Positions 1-7,222 of a stretch of DNA of 13,532 bases are shown here, piece after piece. Position 1 is the stretch's first letter. Each line of letters opens with the position of its first letter. The DNA comes from Methanomicrobiales archaeon (GTDB taxonomy: Archaea; Halobacteriota; Methanomicrobia; Methanomicrobiales; JACTUA01), in NCBI GenBank assembly GCA_028678905.1, contig JAJRCO010000072.1:1-13532 (forward strand). Reading direction: 5' to 3'. Both the position numbers and the translations under genes were made by a program. The notes under the pieces were generated by a model. It had not been told where the DNA came from, ran no database searches, and worked only from the letters and a program-made list of their open reading frames with translations.

Positions 1-246
1 CGTCTCATTTCGTCCCAATGCGATACGGGTAAGGGTGAAGACCGCCCGTTCCCGCAGATAGGGATCACCGTGGCCCTCAATCACGGCCGTCAGTCGATCC
101 ACATAGTTAGTAGGCGGATCCAGCTCCATGGCGGCAAGATCATCGATATTCGACGGTGCCTGATGGGTGGGAGGGGTTGAGGTGATACATCCCGCGATCA
201 TTAGGCCAAGGCCGAGGAGTCCAAAAAGGAGATAGAATCGCCTCAC
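1..246 (-). CDS. Lipoprotein with HEAT-like segment (partial, runs off left edge)
   Basis: The 82 visible codons start at GTG (246-244), whose bases overlap the TGA stop of the upstream protease gene as GTGA, so the two are probably translationally coupled. The N-terminus reads RRFYLLFGLLGLGLMIAGC: a short basic start, a hydrophobic stretch and a lipobox (I-A-G-C, Cys about residue 20), which indicates an exported, membrane-anchored lipoprotein. After a Thr/Pro-rich linker, the segment HGDPYLRERAVFTLTRIALG has the helix-helix pattern of HEAT/PBS-type repeats, which usually mediate protein binding. A G-run lies before the GTG and may act as ribosome binding site. The C-terminus is outside the window, so the full domain content is unknown. 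Partnership with the upstream exported protease is inferred from the overlap only. Confidence 0.8.
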   Translation of the reverse strand, partial: MRRFYLLFGLLGLGLMIAGCITSTPPTHQAPSNIDDLAAMELDPPTNYVDRLTAVIEGHGDPYLRERAVFTLTRIALGRNET

Positions 247-3155
247 GGAGATCCCCCCCAGCAGCCCGATGCCACATTGTACTGATTCAATATACCTATT
301 ATTGCACTCTTCTGCTGGGCATTCAGATTGACCCGACTGCCCATCCATCCGTTCTTGACAAACCCGCAGAGCGAGGGATCATTCTCCACCTCGTTATCGA
401 AGATACTGAAGATCACAGATTCCTGGTCCTGAAGGGTATCAAACGATTCTGAGGTGGAATTGGGGAATGCATTGCCCGGAGCATCGACCAGGTCCCAGAG
501 CACTGCCGCAACAATCTCCTCCCGGTAATCCCCCGTCGCAGTGGCGGTGCAAATATATTTTGGAGGCATAAAACACGGTTCGGTATAGGTCACACTGATG
601 GTGGGACAGGTGACCTGTTCAATATTATCGAAGGGAAGTTCGGGTTCAGAAAGCACGTACTGTCCTGGGGGACTCGTGTTGAACAACCGGAAATGGTGGG
701 GGACGACCGTGCCGAAATAATCTGCGAATCCCTCTTTCCAGGAAAATTCGGGGCCATTTATATAATCACAGAGCCCGTGGCTGCCCCCCCCTCCTTTTTT
801 CCCGCTGATGGTCGTCTCCAAATGGTGGCTATACTCATGAAGAATCGTTCCATCGAAGAATCCCACCGCCGGAGGGAGGTCAATTTCCTGCCAGTATTCG
901 ACATAGCACGCTGTACCGTCGCATCCTTCATCTGGGTATTGAACATCCACATCTCCGATGGCATCGGTGTCGTCACGCAGGGAATCCGCATACTCCCGCC
1001 CCCTCAAGATCGCATCCGCTATATTGAAATAGGCGGATCCGCCCGGAAGAGGATTCTCATCATACCCCCCACAGGCCCAGTACTGTTCTCCCCAGTGGCC
1101 GGTAAAGTCCATATCGGTATCCCGGCCGATCCTCAGATCCCCGATGGCGAGATCCCCTGTTATCGGAATGGTGCGCTGGGGACCGTACCACCAGACATAC
1201 TCATTGCAATAGTCGAGGTCATGGGTGACCCGTACGGCATAGTTAACGCTATAGAAGTCATAATTGCCCAGGCGTACCCAGACATACTTACCGACACGAG
1301 GAATTGTGAGGTCAAACACTCCCTGGCTATCGGTCACGATATACTCATTCTTTACATGCGCATGCTGGGCATCCAGAAACTGGAGTCGTACGTTCCCGTA
1401 CCGGACAGGATAAAACGTTTTTCCGTTGTCCTGATAGAGCAGCCTTCCGGTGATCCGGATCATGCCACAAGGAGTACATTGTCCGCCACAGTCGACCCCT
1501 AATTCGCTACCTCTTTTCAGGCCATCATTACAATCACACTCGTCCCCGATTCCGTCAGAGTCGTAATCTTTCTGGTATCTCTCCCCAGCATCCGTGAGGA
1601 AATACGGATTGGGAACCTTAGGACAGTTGTCTATACAATCAGGAGACTCATCGCTATCAGTATCTATGCTATCATTCCCGTTGGGACAGCGGTCGCAGTG
1701 ATCCCCTACCCCATCTCCATCATTATCCAACTGGTCAGGATTGGGGTAAAAGAAGTCAATACAGTTGTCACATCCATCAGGGACACCATCCTCATCGGTA
1801 TCCTTTTCGGAATGCCCTGCGCACTTGTCACACGCGTCCCCAACGCCATCCTGATCAGTGTCTGGCTGCTGTCCGTTCGCATCGCGGGGGTTATAGGCTG
1901 CCGCGCAGTTGTCACAGGCATCCCCCACCCCGTCTCCATCCCCGTCCCCCTGGATGCCGTTCTCATCCACAGGGTTATCGGCTGCCACGCAATTGTCGCA
2001 GGCATCCCCCACGCCATCCCCATTCTGCAGGATGGGAGTACATCCTCCTGTTTTCACGTTGGGCATGCATCCCACCTGGGTCACCTCCGAATCTGCCTGG
2101 TCCGGGTTGGCCTTGGAGGGACAGTTGTCGTTTATATCCGGAACTCCATCCCTGTCTGAATCGATGGCACTGAAAGGGACGGTCTCCCCGGGATGCGGGG
2201 TGATGATAACGAAGGGGGTCTGCCGGAAGTAGTACAGTGTGTACTGGTCACAGGTGCAGTGCCCGGGATCCTCGGTACAGTTGCAGTACTGGGGAAACAT
2301 ATTACAGTAGAGGCAGGGATCTCCCTGGGGAACCGGAAGCTTTCCACAGGGCGTCTCGTTACACCGTGCATAGCTCACGAAGCGAGTGTTTGCTTCGGAC
2401 TCGAGCATACAGGTGCAGTCCGCTTCCGCAGGTGGTTTTGCAGTGAAAAGGCATCCTTGTGTCGGATCACAGGAGTCCGTGGTGTCTGCGTTCTGGTCGT
2501 CACAGATGAGCGGTTGACCGGGCGTGCAAATCCCGTTCTGGTAGGTATCATCTAGAGTACACAGATTGCCATCCTCACAGAGCGTCCCGTCCGCAGGCAG
2601 GGAGGGGGTGGTCACCGGCCGCATACAGTATCTCGGGACATTCGGTGCGTCATACCCGCAGATGTCCCCAGAGCAGCGTTCAAAGGTGAGGTACTTCTCG
2701 GTGGCGGCCGGCACACTCAGGCACTCGCACCCCTCCGGGCAGCTCACCGCCTGCTCGATCCAGAAGTCGTTCCCAGGAAGGAACAGGTTCCCCCCTACCA
2801 CGGAGAAGGGAACCAGGATCCAGGTAGGGTTCAATACGGTTCCGCTCAAACTCTGGGCTCCCGTTGCTGTTGCACCAGAAGGAACTTCCAGCAGGATATT
2901 ATTGTATTCCCAGGTATCTGGTCCTTCCAGGGAGTAGAACCCGGACTGGTTTGTCACACTCTGTGAGACCCATGTACCCTGTACACCGTAGGTGTTGGAG
3001 ACGTAGAGACTTACAGCAAAACCGGGAATTGGGGTGCTGGCATCTCCGACGTTTCCCTCGTAAACAATTCCTGTAAACGTTACTGCGTATACAGGAACAC
3101 CAAGCATTAGAAGAGCAATACCCAGAAGAAGACACCGAACAGAACTCTCTTGCAT
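243..3155 (-). CDS. Exported HEXXH metalloprotease with Cys-rich and thrombospondin type 3 repeats
   Basis: A 970-residue surface or secreted protein. ATG at 3155-3153 is preferred over an upstream TTG (3170) because GGGAGG sits just before it and it gives a clean signal peptide (residues about 1-25, ending VYA). Order of parts: a carboxypeptidase-regulatory-like beta-sandwich (about 26-120); two related Cys-rich units (about 136-180 and 245-290) sharing C-x-C, then RC, then CG; between them a CEDGNLCTLDD type Cys motif; six or more Asp-rich thrombospondin type 3 calcium-binding repeats of the DxDxDGVGDxCDNC type (about 325-560); a second beta-sandwich (about 563-650); then a protease domain. 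HEYSH at 773-777 is the zinc HEXXH motif, and E808 in EGFADYF is a likely third ligand, as in gluzincins. The 3' end overlaps the lipoprotein start. The peptidase family is not certain and the substrate is unknown. Confidence 0.9.
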   Translation of the reverse strand: MQESSVRCLLLGIALLMLGVPVYAVTFTGIVYEGNVGDASTPIPGFAVSLYVSNTYGVQGTWVSQSVTNQSGFYSLEGPDTWEYNNILLEVPSGATATGAQSLSGTVLNPTWILVPFSVVGGNLFLPGNDFWIEQAVSCPEGCECLSVPAATEKYLTFERCSGDICGYDAPNVPRYCMRPVTTPSLPADGTLCEDGNLCTLDDTYQNGICTPGQPLICDDQNADTTDSCDPTQGCLFTAKPPAEADCTCMLESEANTRFVSYARCNETPCGKLPVPQGDPCLYCNMFPQYCNCTEDPGHCTCDQYTLYYFRQTPFVIITPHPGETVPFSAIDSDRDGVPDINDNCPSKANPDQADSEVTQVGCMPNVKTGGCTPILQNGDGVGDACDNCVAADNPVDENGIQGDGDGDGVGDACDNCAAAYNPRDANGQQPDTDQDGVGDACDKCAGHSEKDTDEDGVPDGCDNCIDFFYPNPDQLDNDGDGVGDHCDRCPNGNDSIDTDSDESPDCIDNCPKVPNPYFLTDAGERYQKDYDSDGIGDECDCNDGLKRGSELGVDCGGQCTPCGMIRITGRLLYQDNGKTFYPVRYGNVRLQFLDAQHAHVKNEYIVTDSQGVFDLTIPRVGKYVWVRLGNYDFYSVNYAVRVTHDLDYCNEYVWWYGPQRTIPITGDLAIGDLRIGRDTDMDFTGHWGEQYWACGGYDENPLPGGSAYFNIADAILRGREYADSLRDDTDAIGDVDVQYPDEGCDGTACYVEYWQEIDLPPAVGFFDGTILHEYSHHLETTISGKKGGGGSHGLCDYINGPEFSWKEGFADYFGTVVPHHFRLFNTSPPGQYVLSEPELPFDNIEQVTCPTISVTYTEPCFMPPKYICTATATGDYREEIVAAVLWDLVDAPGNAFPNSTSESFDTLQDQESVIFSIFDNEVENDPSLCGFVKNGWMGSRVNLNAQQKSAIIGILNQYNVASGCWGGSP

Positions 3156-3283
3156 AATCCTCCCGACCAAAATGGTTCAGGCCGATGAGAGGATACTGAG
3201 ACGAGTGATGAATCCCATCGATCCACGTTTTCTGAAGGATTTTCACAAGCCTGAAGGTCTTGCTAGAGTGCTCGTGAAACGGG

Positions 3284-3295
3284 TTTATTAAAATA
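3284..3295 (-). promoter_or_regulatory. Probable TATA box of the metalloprotease gene
   Basis: On the minus strand this reads TATTTTAATAAA. It is the best A/T-rich box upstream of the protease gene. Transcription would begin about 25 bases downstream, near 3262, giving a 5' leader of about 105 bases before the ATG at 3155. That is long for an archaeal mRNA. No closer box was seen. Confidence 0.4.
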
Positions 3296-3361
3296 TCGAA
3301 ATGATTATTCTAGTTGGCACGTGATTTCCTTAAAAAAACACAACTTTGGGTGTATCGAGAA

Positions 3362-3373
3362 TATATTTTAAAT
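3362..3373 (+). promoter_or_regulatory. Possible TATA box before the 3393-3599 open frame
   Basis: TATATTTTAAAT lies about 25-35 bases before the coding-like open frame that begins near 3399, which is the usual archaeal TATA-to-start distance for a short-leader or leaderless transcript. This suggests the frame was, or still is, expressed, although it lacks a normal start codon. Confidence 0.35.
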
Positions 3374-3392
3374 CTTCTCCTTGTATCACTAA

Positions 3393-3599
3393 AATAAAGG
3401 TATATTCATTGGTAGCGATTTACCCAAAGAGAATCCTAAAACAGTTACTCTATTTGAAGAACGGGGGCTTACGTCGCGTTTTGTATATGCTGAGATATCG
3501 GATGACGATCTATATCTCAGCGCAAAACGTTGGAGAGGCTCAGAGAAGATTTATGGGGATAGCGACTACAAATGGCGGGTATACAGGTTTTATAGATAA
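3393..3599 (+). pseudogene. Short conserved-looking protein gene lacking a standard start codon
   Basis: This frame is open from just after TAA (3390-3392) to TAA (3597-3599), 68 codons. The peptide reads like a real protein: TVTLFEERGLTSRFVYAEIS, then DDDLYLSAKRW, a GDSDYKWRVYRFY end and a stop. From memory it resembles small uncharacterised proteins that combine an xxLFxxGGLxSRxVYAEI start with a WGDSDYEY end, but I cannot name the family. No ATG, GTG or TTG is in frame; ATT at 3408, nine bases after AAAGG, sits where a start would be expected. It could be a gene inactivated at its start codon, a start on a rare codon, or the 3' part of a truncated gene. A longer frame over the same bases, starting at 3346, gives a less protein-like sequence and is not favoured. 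Confidence 0.45.
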
Positions 3600-3629
3600 T
3601 TTTTCCTATTAATTCTGATTATTTAACGT

Positions 3630-3764
3630 CTATTCATTATTTATAATCTTAACAGCCTCGATCAGTGCAAACAGGACCCCAATCCCTGTCCTTTGCCTTG
3701 AGAATTAGCGATGAATTCTCTCCCTTCTCAAGGTATTAGACGATATCTTGATTAAAAAGAACAT
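3630..3764 (-). pseudogene. Possible small gene with an in-frame TAA (unrecognised)
   Basis: ATG at 3764-3762 is preceded by GAGAGGTAAC, a fair ribosome binding site. The frame gives MFFLIKISSNTLRRERIHR, a TAA (3707-3705), then FSRQRTGIGVLFALIEAVKI and INNE before TAG at 3632-3630. The part after the stop has a plausible amphipathic helix, so an interrupted gene of 44 codons is possible. No family is recognised, and the stretch is short enough to be chance. Confidence 0.22.
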
Positions 3765-3872
3765 ATGTTACCTCTCTTATGAGAGATTAAATCAACAATA
3801 CCTTTAGATTAAAAAATCGTTTTTATCTAACCGGTTCCCTAAGAAAAATTGAGTTTACCTATTTTGAATCTA

Positions 3873-3914
3873 TAGGAGATTCGCCGCAGGATCCATAGAT
3901 CCCGGTCGGCGCAT
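3873..3914 (+). ncRNA. 42-base two-stem structured element, copy 1
   Basis: The core runs from TAGGAGATTCG to CGGCGCAT. It folds as an outer stem CGCCG (3882-3886) with CGGCG (3907-3911), an internal loop CA / CGGT, an inner stem GGATC (3889-3893) with GATCC (3898-3902), and the loop CATA. Copy 2 at 11213-11254 matches at 39 of 42 bases. A further, mutually exclusive hairpin, GAATCT with AGATTC (3866-3871 with 3877-3882), overlaps its 5' edge. The bases following the stem are A-rich, so it does not look like a simple terminator. Class unknown: a small RNA, a cis-acting leader or a tiny mobile repeat are all possible. Confidence 0.5.
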
Positions 3915-4037
3915 ATAAAATTAAAATAGCCATTTTAAAGGCTCTAAATTTAAAATAGTGACTATTTATGAGATTATGCTGTTACATGCCGTTAGTGAAT
4001 TCAATCAATAAACAATACAAATAACCCCCTCCACTTT

Positions 4038-4817
4038 TCACCACTCAGCGAGGCTCTGTAATTGTCCCTTTGACCGGAATCCCAGCGATTTCACAAGTCC
4101 GGTTAAAAGTACATCAGAGATACCGCCTTTGTCACCGATCTCGTGATATAGCGGTGAATTCGCTTTAAGGAGAAGGCATTCTTTACGATTTTGAACACGT
4201 CCTCGATGTAGGATCGGATCTCCTGGAACCGGTCCTGTTCTTTCAGCCAGATTAACAGATCCCGGACCAGAGAACGGTACCGCCGGATCAGTTCCGGGTG
4301 TCCGACCGGCCGAAGATGTTCAACGGGGATAGATCAGCTTGCCGAGCAGTTTCTTCACTGAGAAGGTTTTCTTGGAGAAGATCACCGGTACAACGTTGAA
4401 CCGTAGGATGCCCTGGACATAATTATCGTAGGAATAGTAACATTGTCACAGACCACGGTATCCCCGATCCTGATACTCCTCCGGCGCTTCAGCTCCTCCA
4501 GGATCTCCCCGAAGAGAGGAGCATCGTGGGGAGATTTGCGATGAAGGAGGATGCAGACCGGCCGTAGGGGCGAGTACTCGATCGCCAGGGTAAGCTTGTA
4601 CCCGATGTAGTGACCGTGGCTGGGGGCGTAGCCCCAACGGATCTCTTTCTCCTCGAGCTGTTTCTTTGGGAAGGTTCTCCGGAACCAGTTGAGATCCAGG
4701 GTGGGGCAGTACCGTCGATAAAAATTGTTTCCTTGTAAATTTGATCGTCGAATATTCTTTTATCCCGGTGAACCCGGAGAGAATATCCGTTAGGATTCTC
4801 AGTCTCGGATGATCCAT
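4038..4817 (-). pseudogene. Frameshifted, 5'-truncated IS4/IS5-type DDE transposase
   Basis: Pieces of one transposase lie in successive order but in different minus-strand frames. IFIDGT carries the first catalytic Asp (4716-4714). LDLNWFRRTFPKKQLEEKEI and WGYAPSHGHYIGYKLTLAIE continue in another frame. CDN holds the second Asp (4447-4445), and one missing base later YYSYDNYVQGILRFNVVPVI resumes the expected sequence. After further shifts comes SYIEDVFKIVKNAF with the catalytic Glu (4204-4202), ending LQSLAEW and TGA (4040-4038). At least four frameshifts are needed to read it through. The N-terminal helical part normally found before the first Asp is missing, because the GYD-domain gene begins just beyond. 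Terminal inverted repeats were not found. It is a dead element. Confidence 0.88.
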
Positions 4818-4849
4818 ACATTAATGAAATCCTATTGTCCCCATTATGT

Positions 4850-5140
4850 ATGACACTCTTTGTCATACTGGGAAAACTGACCCAGAAGGCAATCGATAAC
4901 ATCAAAAGTGCCGGTGAACGGGACACCAAGGGAGAACAGGTCGTAAAGGCAGCAGGTGGTCGACTGCTGGCCAACTACTACACCTTTGGTCGCTACGATT
5001 TCGTGATTGTTGCTGAACTGCCATCGACGGAGGCCCTCGCTAAAGTGCTGATCGAAACCAGTAAATGGGGCACCATTCGAACCGAAACGATGACTGCCCT
5101 CACCCCGGAACAGCTGTATAAAGTGGCAATGACCACGTAA
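4850..5140 (+). CDS. GYD-domain protein
   Basis: A 96-residue protein that fits the GYD family (small ferredoxin-like alpha/beta proteins of archaea and bacteria, biochemical role unknown). Visible hallmarks are the opening MTLFVILGKLTQKAIDNIK, the glycine-rich middle AAGGRLLANYYTFGRYDFV with the GRYD signature, and the end KWGTIRTETMTALTPEQLYK. ATG at 4850 matches the usual family start; a TTG start at 4835 would add five unconserved residues. No Shine-Dalgarno sequence precedes the ATG, so a leaderless transcript is likely; TTAATGAAAT (4821-4830) is a weak TATA candidate. The gene starts at the broken 5' edge of the transposase remnant, so its native upstream region may have been replaced. 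It converges with the aldo/keto reductase gene. The cell location is presumably cytoplasmic. Confidence 0.88.
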   Translation: MTLFVILGKLTQKAIDNIKSAGERDTKGEQVVKAAGGRLLANYYTFGRYDFVIVAELPSTEALAKVLIETSKWGTIRTETMTALTPEQLYKVAMTT

Positions 5141-5153
5141 TGAAACTACCATC

Positions 5154-5171
5154 TTCCGGGACCAGCCGGAA
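5154..5171 (+). terminator. Possible terminator hairpin after the GYD gene
   Basis: TTCCGG and CCGGAA (5154-5159 with 5166-5171) form a six-base stem around a six-base loop, 14 bases after the GYD stop codon. A short T-run (TTTTT, about 5187-5191) follows. Archaeal terminators rely mainly on T-runs, so the hairpin itself may be incidental. Confidence 0.35.
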
Positions 5172-5254
5172 AACCTCCTAGAACATTTTTAAGTCTTTCA
5201 AATTTTGCGGCCCATACGTGGTATTAGTCGCAACGGTGGTGAATTGGGGGTGAA

Positions 5255-5314
5255 ATGAGCAAAGGAAAATCTGATAGTACAATCACCCTCTTCTTTGAAG
5301 CATCGTATCCCTAG
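5255..5314 (+). CDS. 19-codon ORF with a strong ribosome binding site (doubtful)
   Basis: ATG at 5255 follows GGGGGTGAA, an excellent match to the archaeal anti-Shine-Dalgarno sequence but placed very close to the start. It gives MSKGKSDSTITLFFEASYP and then TAG. No family is recognised. It may be a genuine micropeptide, the start of a deleted gene, or chance. Confidence 0.25.
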   Translation: MSKGKSDSTITLFFEASYP

Positions 5315-5316
5315 GT

Positions 5317-6522
5317 CTAGATCTTCCCTTTTGATGAGAACATCCATCGTATGAGAGGGATCATCAGTCTGGTGGGGAGCCCACCCAGACCCCGGTGTAC
5401 TTTATTCAGCTCCATAATGATGGGGATCTGCTGGGGGCACTCCTTTTCGCAACTACCGCAACGGTGGCAGAGCGAGGCATCCGCGGGAGTCCCTCCTCTA
5501 CCGGCCACCAGCCAAAACCCGTATTTCCCACGAGCAATTACGCGATTACGAAATCCGCCCTGGTGAAAATCGTTATACAGGGAGAAGCAGTGGGGGATAT
5601 CAACGCCGTGCGGACAAGGCATGCAATAGGCACATCCGGTACAGTCTACCTTCTTCTGCTTCCGGTATGATTTAGCAACCGCTTCAATCAACGCCAATTC
5701 GTCGGAGGTCATGGAATCGGGCAGAGCATCCTCACAGGTGTTGAGGTTTTCAACGATGTGTTCCTCGTCATTCATACCAGAAAGGACCACGGTCACCTCC
5801 GGGTGATTCCAGATCCATCGTAAGGACCATTCCGCGGCGGAACGGGCTGGTCTCGCTTGGCGGTAGATCTCTTCAACCTCCGAAGGAAGATTTCCTGTCA
5901 GCAATCCCCCCCGCAGTGGCTCCATAATCATGACCGCGATGTTTTTGGAAGCCGCATACCGGAGTCCCTCGGCTCCCGCCTGTATCATATTATCCAGGAA
6001 ATTGTACTGGATCTGGCAGAATATCCAGTCATAGGCATCGATGATCTCCATGAATGTCTTGCGATCCCCATGGAACGAAAAACCCACATTTCTGATTTTG
6101 CCAGATGCCTTTGCGGCATCCAGGAATTCCAGGACTCCCAGATCATACAACCTTTTCCAGGACGAGGCCACGAGCTCGTGGAGAAGGTAGTAATCGATAT
6201 GATCGGTCTGGAGTTTTTTTAGCTGAAGATCGAGGATCTTATCCATATCCTCACGGGTTTCCACGCTACAGGGCAGTTTGGTGGCCAATTTGACCTTCTC
6301 ACGATACCCGTCCCGGAGTGCCCGTCCCAGGAATCGCTCACTCTCCCCTCGATGGTAGGTGAAGGCGGTGTCGATGTAGTTGATCCCGTTATCAATAGCA
6401 CCCCGTACCTGCCGTGTAGCCCGCTCCTCATCGATCCTGCCATCCTTGGTTACTAATCGCATGGCTCCGAAGCCCAACGCCGATAATCGGTCACCGTTCT
6501 TGGGTACTATCCGGTATTGCAT
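5317..6522 (-). CDS. Aldo/keto reductase with two C-terminal 4Fe-4S cluster motifs
   Basis: A 401-residue cytoplasmic oxidoreductase of the COG1453 type. ATG at 6522-6520 is preferred (GGTG six bases before it); a GTG three codons upstream (6531) is possible. Residues 1-270 form the TIM-barrel reductase, with the catalytic tetrad D51, Y56, K82 and H115 in IDTAFTY, LATKLP and DYYLLHEL. LGFGAMRL (16-23) opens the barrel. The C-terminal part carries a ferredoxin-like module with CTGCAYCMPCP (Cys 294, 297, 300, 303) and CHRCGSCEKECP (Cys 352, 355, 358, 362), consistent with two 4Fe-4S clusters. The family is common in methanogens and anaerobic bacteria; the substrate is unknown. All key residues are present and the length is normal. 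It stands alone, convergent with the GYD gene. Confidence 0.95.
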   Translation of the reverse strand: MQYRIVPKNGDRLSALGFGAMRLVTKDGRIDEERATRQVRGAIDNGINYIDTAFTYHRGESERFLGRALRDGYREKVKLATKLPCSVETREDMDKILDLQLKKLQTDHIDYYLLHELVASSWKRLYDLGVLEFLDAAKASGKIRNVGFSFHGDRKTFMEIIDAYDWIFCQIQYNFLDNMIQAGAEGLRYAASKNIAVMIMEPLRGGLLTGNLPSEVEEIYRQARPARSAAEWSLRWIWNHPEVTVVLSGMNDEEHIVENLNTCEDALPDSMTSDELALIEAVAKSYRKQKKVDCTGCAYCMPCPHGVDIPHCFSLYNDFHQGGFRNRVIARGKYGFWLVAGRGGTPADASLCHRCGSCEKECPQQIPIIMELNKVHRGLGGLPTRLMIPLIRWMFSSKGKI

Positions 6523-6865
6523 ATCCAGCACCAGTACTGTGAATTTCGCGATAATAAGTCCATTTGCGGTTACATGCTCAAAGGCGATTCCGCATTTATT
6601 CCTGGGGATCGGTTGCGTTCAGGTCCACTTTTGGCCACGAAGGGGTTCGAGACCCGACAGCGTTTTACTTTATGCTGTTGCGATCTCAACCAATAATGTT
6701 AGAGATCCTCGCCCGTCCGTATCGGAGATTGTTATATAGAAGAGGATCACAGTAGCGCCTGATTCTCCGGTCACTGACTTCCCTCGTCGATCGATTCAAC
6801 CCGTAGGGGTAAAGCAATCATACCCCCTGGCGTCACAACACCAACTCAAGCAGGCCTCCCTCTAA
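6523..6865. other. Intergenic stretch without a convincing gene
   Basis: This contains the upstream region of the aldo/keto reductase gene, in which no strong TATA box could be picked out. It also has a 16-codon minus-strand ORF (6821-6771, MIALPLRVESIDEGSQ) that starts next to GGGGGT and matches nothing I know. Frames on either strand are short and look like chance or debris. Confidence 0.5.
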
Positions 6866-7206
6866 TTGTCGATTACGATAGTTGTGGCTCTGGTACATTC
6901 GATCCTAAAGATGAGCGGGAAGGAGCTGGTTGTTCCATGTACTCGAAAATTACGAACGCTCTCCGATCAGATCGAGCTCACCTCAAACATCAACCTCCCG
7001 AAAGATGCGGTGATTGATGCCCTGGTGCTCAAGGTAGCGCTTACTACCTCCAACATGAGCGGGCAGACTCTATCGGTACCAGGCTGCTCGCTCTCAAAGC
7101 GCTCTCGGAGCTGCGGATAATCTCCGTGCTCTCTGCAATCCCTTGCAACCGCATAGATGCCCGTGAATTCATTCGCGGGACCAGTCACTCTCTTCAAGTC
7201 CGATAA
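6866..7206 (+). pseudogene. Frameshifted remnant of an unrecognised gene
   Basis: The plus-strand frame beginning near 6866 gives LRTLSDQIELTSNINLPKDA and VIDALVLKVALTTSNMSGQT. After one shift near 7065 a second frame continues SIGTRLLALKALSELRIISV, then LSAIPCNRIDAREFIRG, to TAA (7204-7206). Both pieces have helical, protein-like composition and mostly C or G in third codon positions, unlike the opposite strand. This supports a broken plus-strand coding region. No ATG start, ribosome binding site or family could be assigned. An opposite-strand open frame (7197-6967) is the main alternative. Confidence 0.35.
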
Positions 7207-7222
7207 TTTGAATGTCTATGAC

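Larger units (their letters stand above)
3600..4037. other. AT-rich intergenic stretch with hairpins and one structured repeat
   Basis: Apart from the doubtful minus-strand mini-gene (3630-3764) and the 42-base structured element (3873-3914), this stretch holds no convincing gene. It contains a nine-base perfect inverted repeat CCTTGAGAA / TTCTCAAGG (3696-3704 with 3725-3733). Nested inside is an alternative seven-base hairpin GAGAATT / AATTCTC (3700-3706 with 3714-3720). The two share bases and cannot form together. The remainder is A/T-rich without an open frame of note. Confidence 0.6.

Noticed and set aside
693..1502. Long plus-strand open frame of 269 codons inside the protease gene
   Set aside because: It is antisense to a protein with a signal peptide, Cys repeats and a zinc motif. 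Its own product has no recognisable features and it has no ribosome binding site; it is a shadow frame.
1510..2160. Periodic DNA repeats as a possible CRISPR-like array
   Set aside because: The periodicity follows the protein repeat in one reading frame with variable spacing; there are no identical repeats separated by unique spacers.
1698..2232. Plus-strand and alternate-frame ORFs over the Asp-rich repeats
   Set aside because: They arise from the regular GAT/GGC repeat codons of the thrombospondin type 3 region and have only repeat-derived low-complexity sequence.
3346..3612. 88-codon plus-strand ORF
   Set aside because: The alternate frame over the same bases (3393-3599) is far more protein-like. 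The 88-codon product has no plausible start context.
4844..5152. Minus-strand 102-codon ORF opposite the GYD gene
   Set aside because: The plus strand matches a known family over its whole length, so the minus frame is its shadow.
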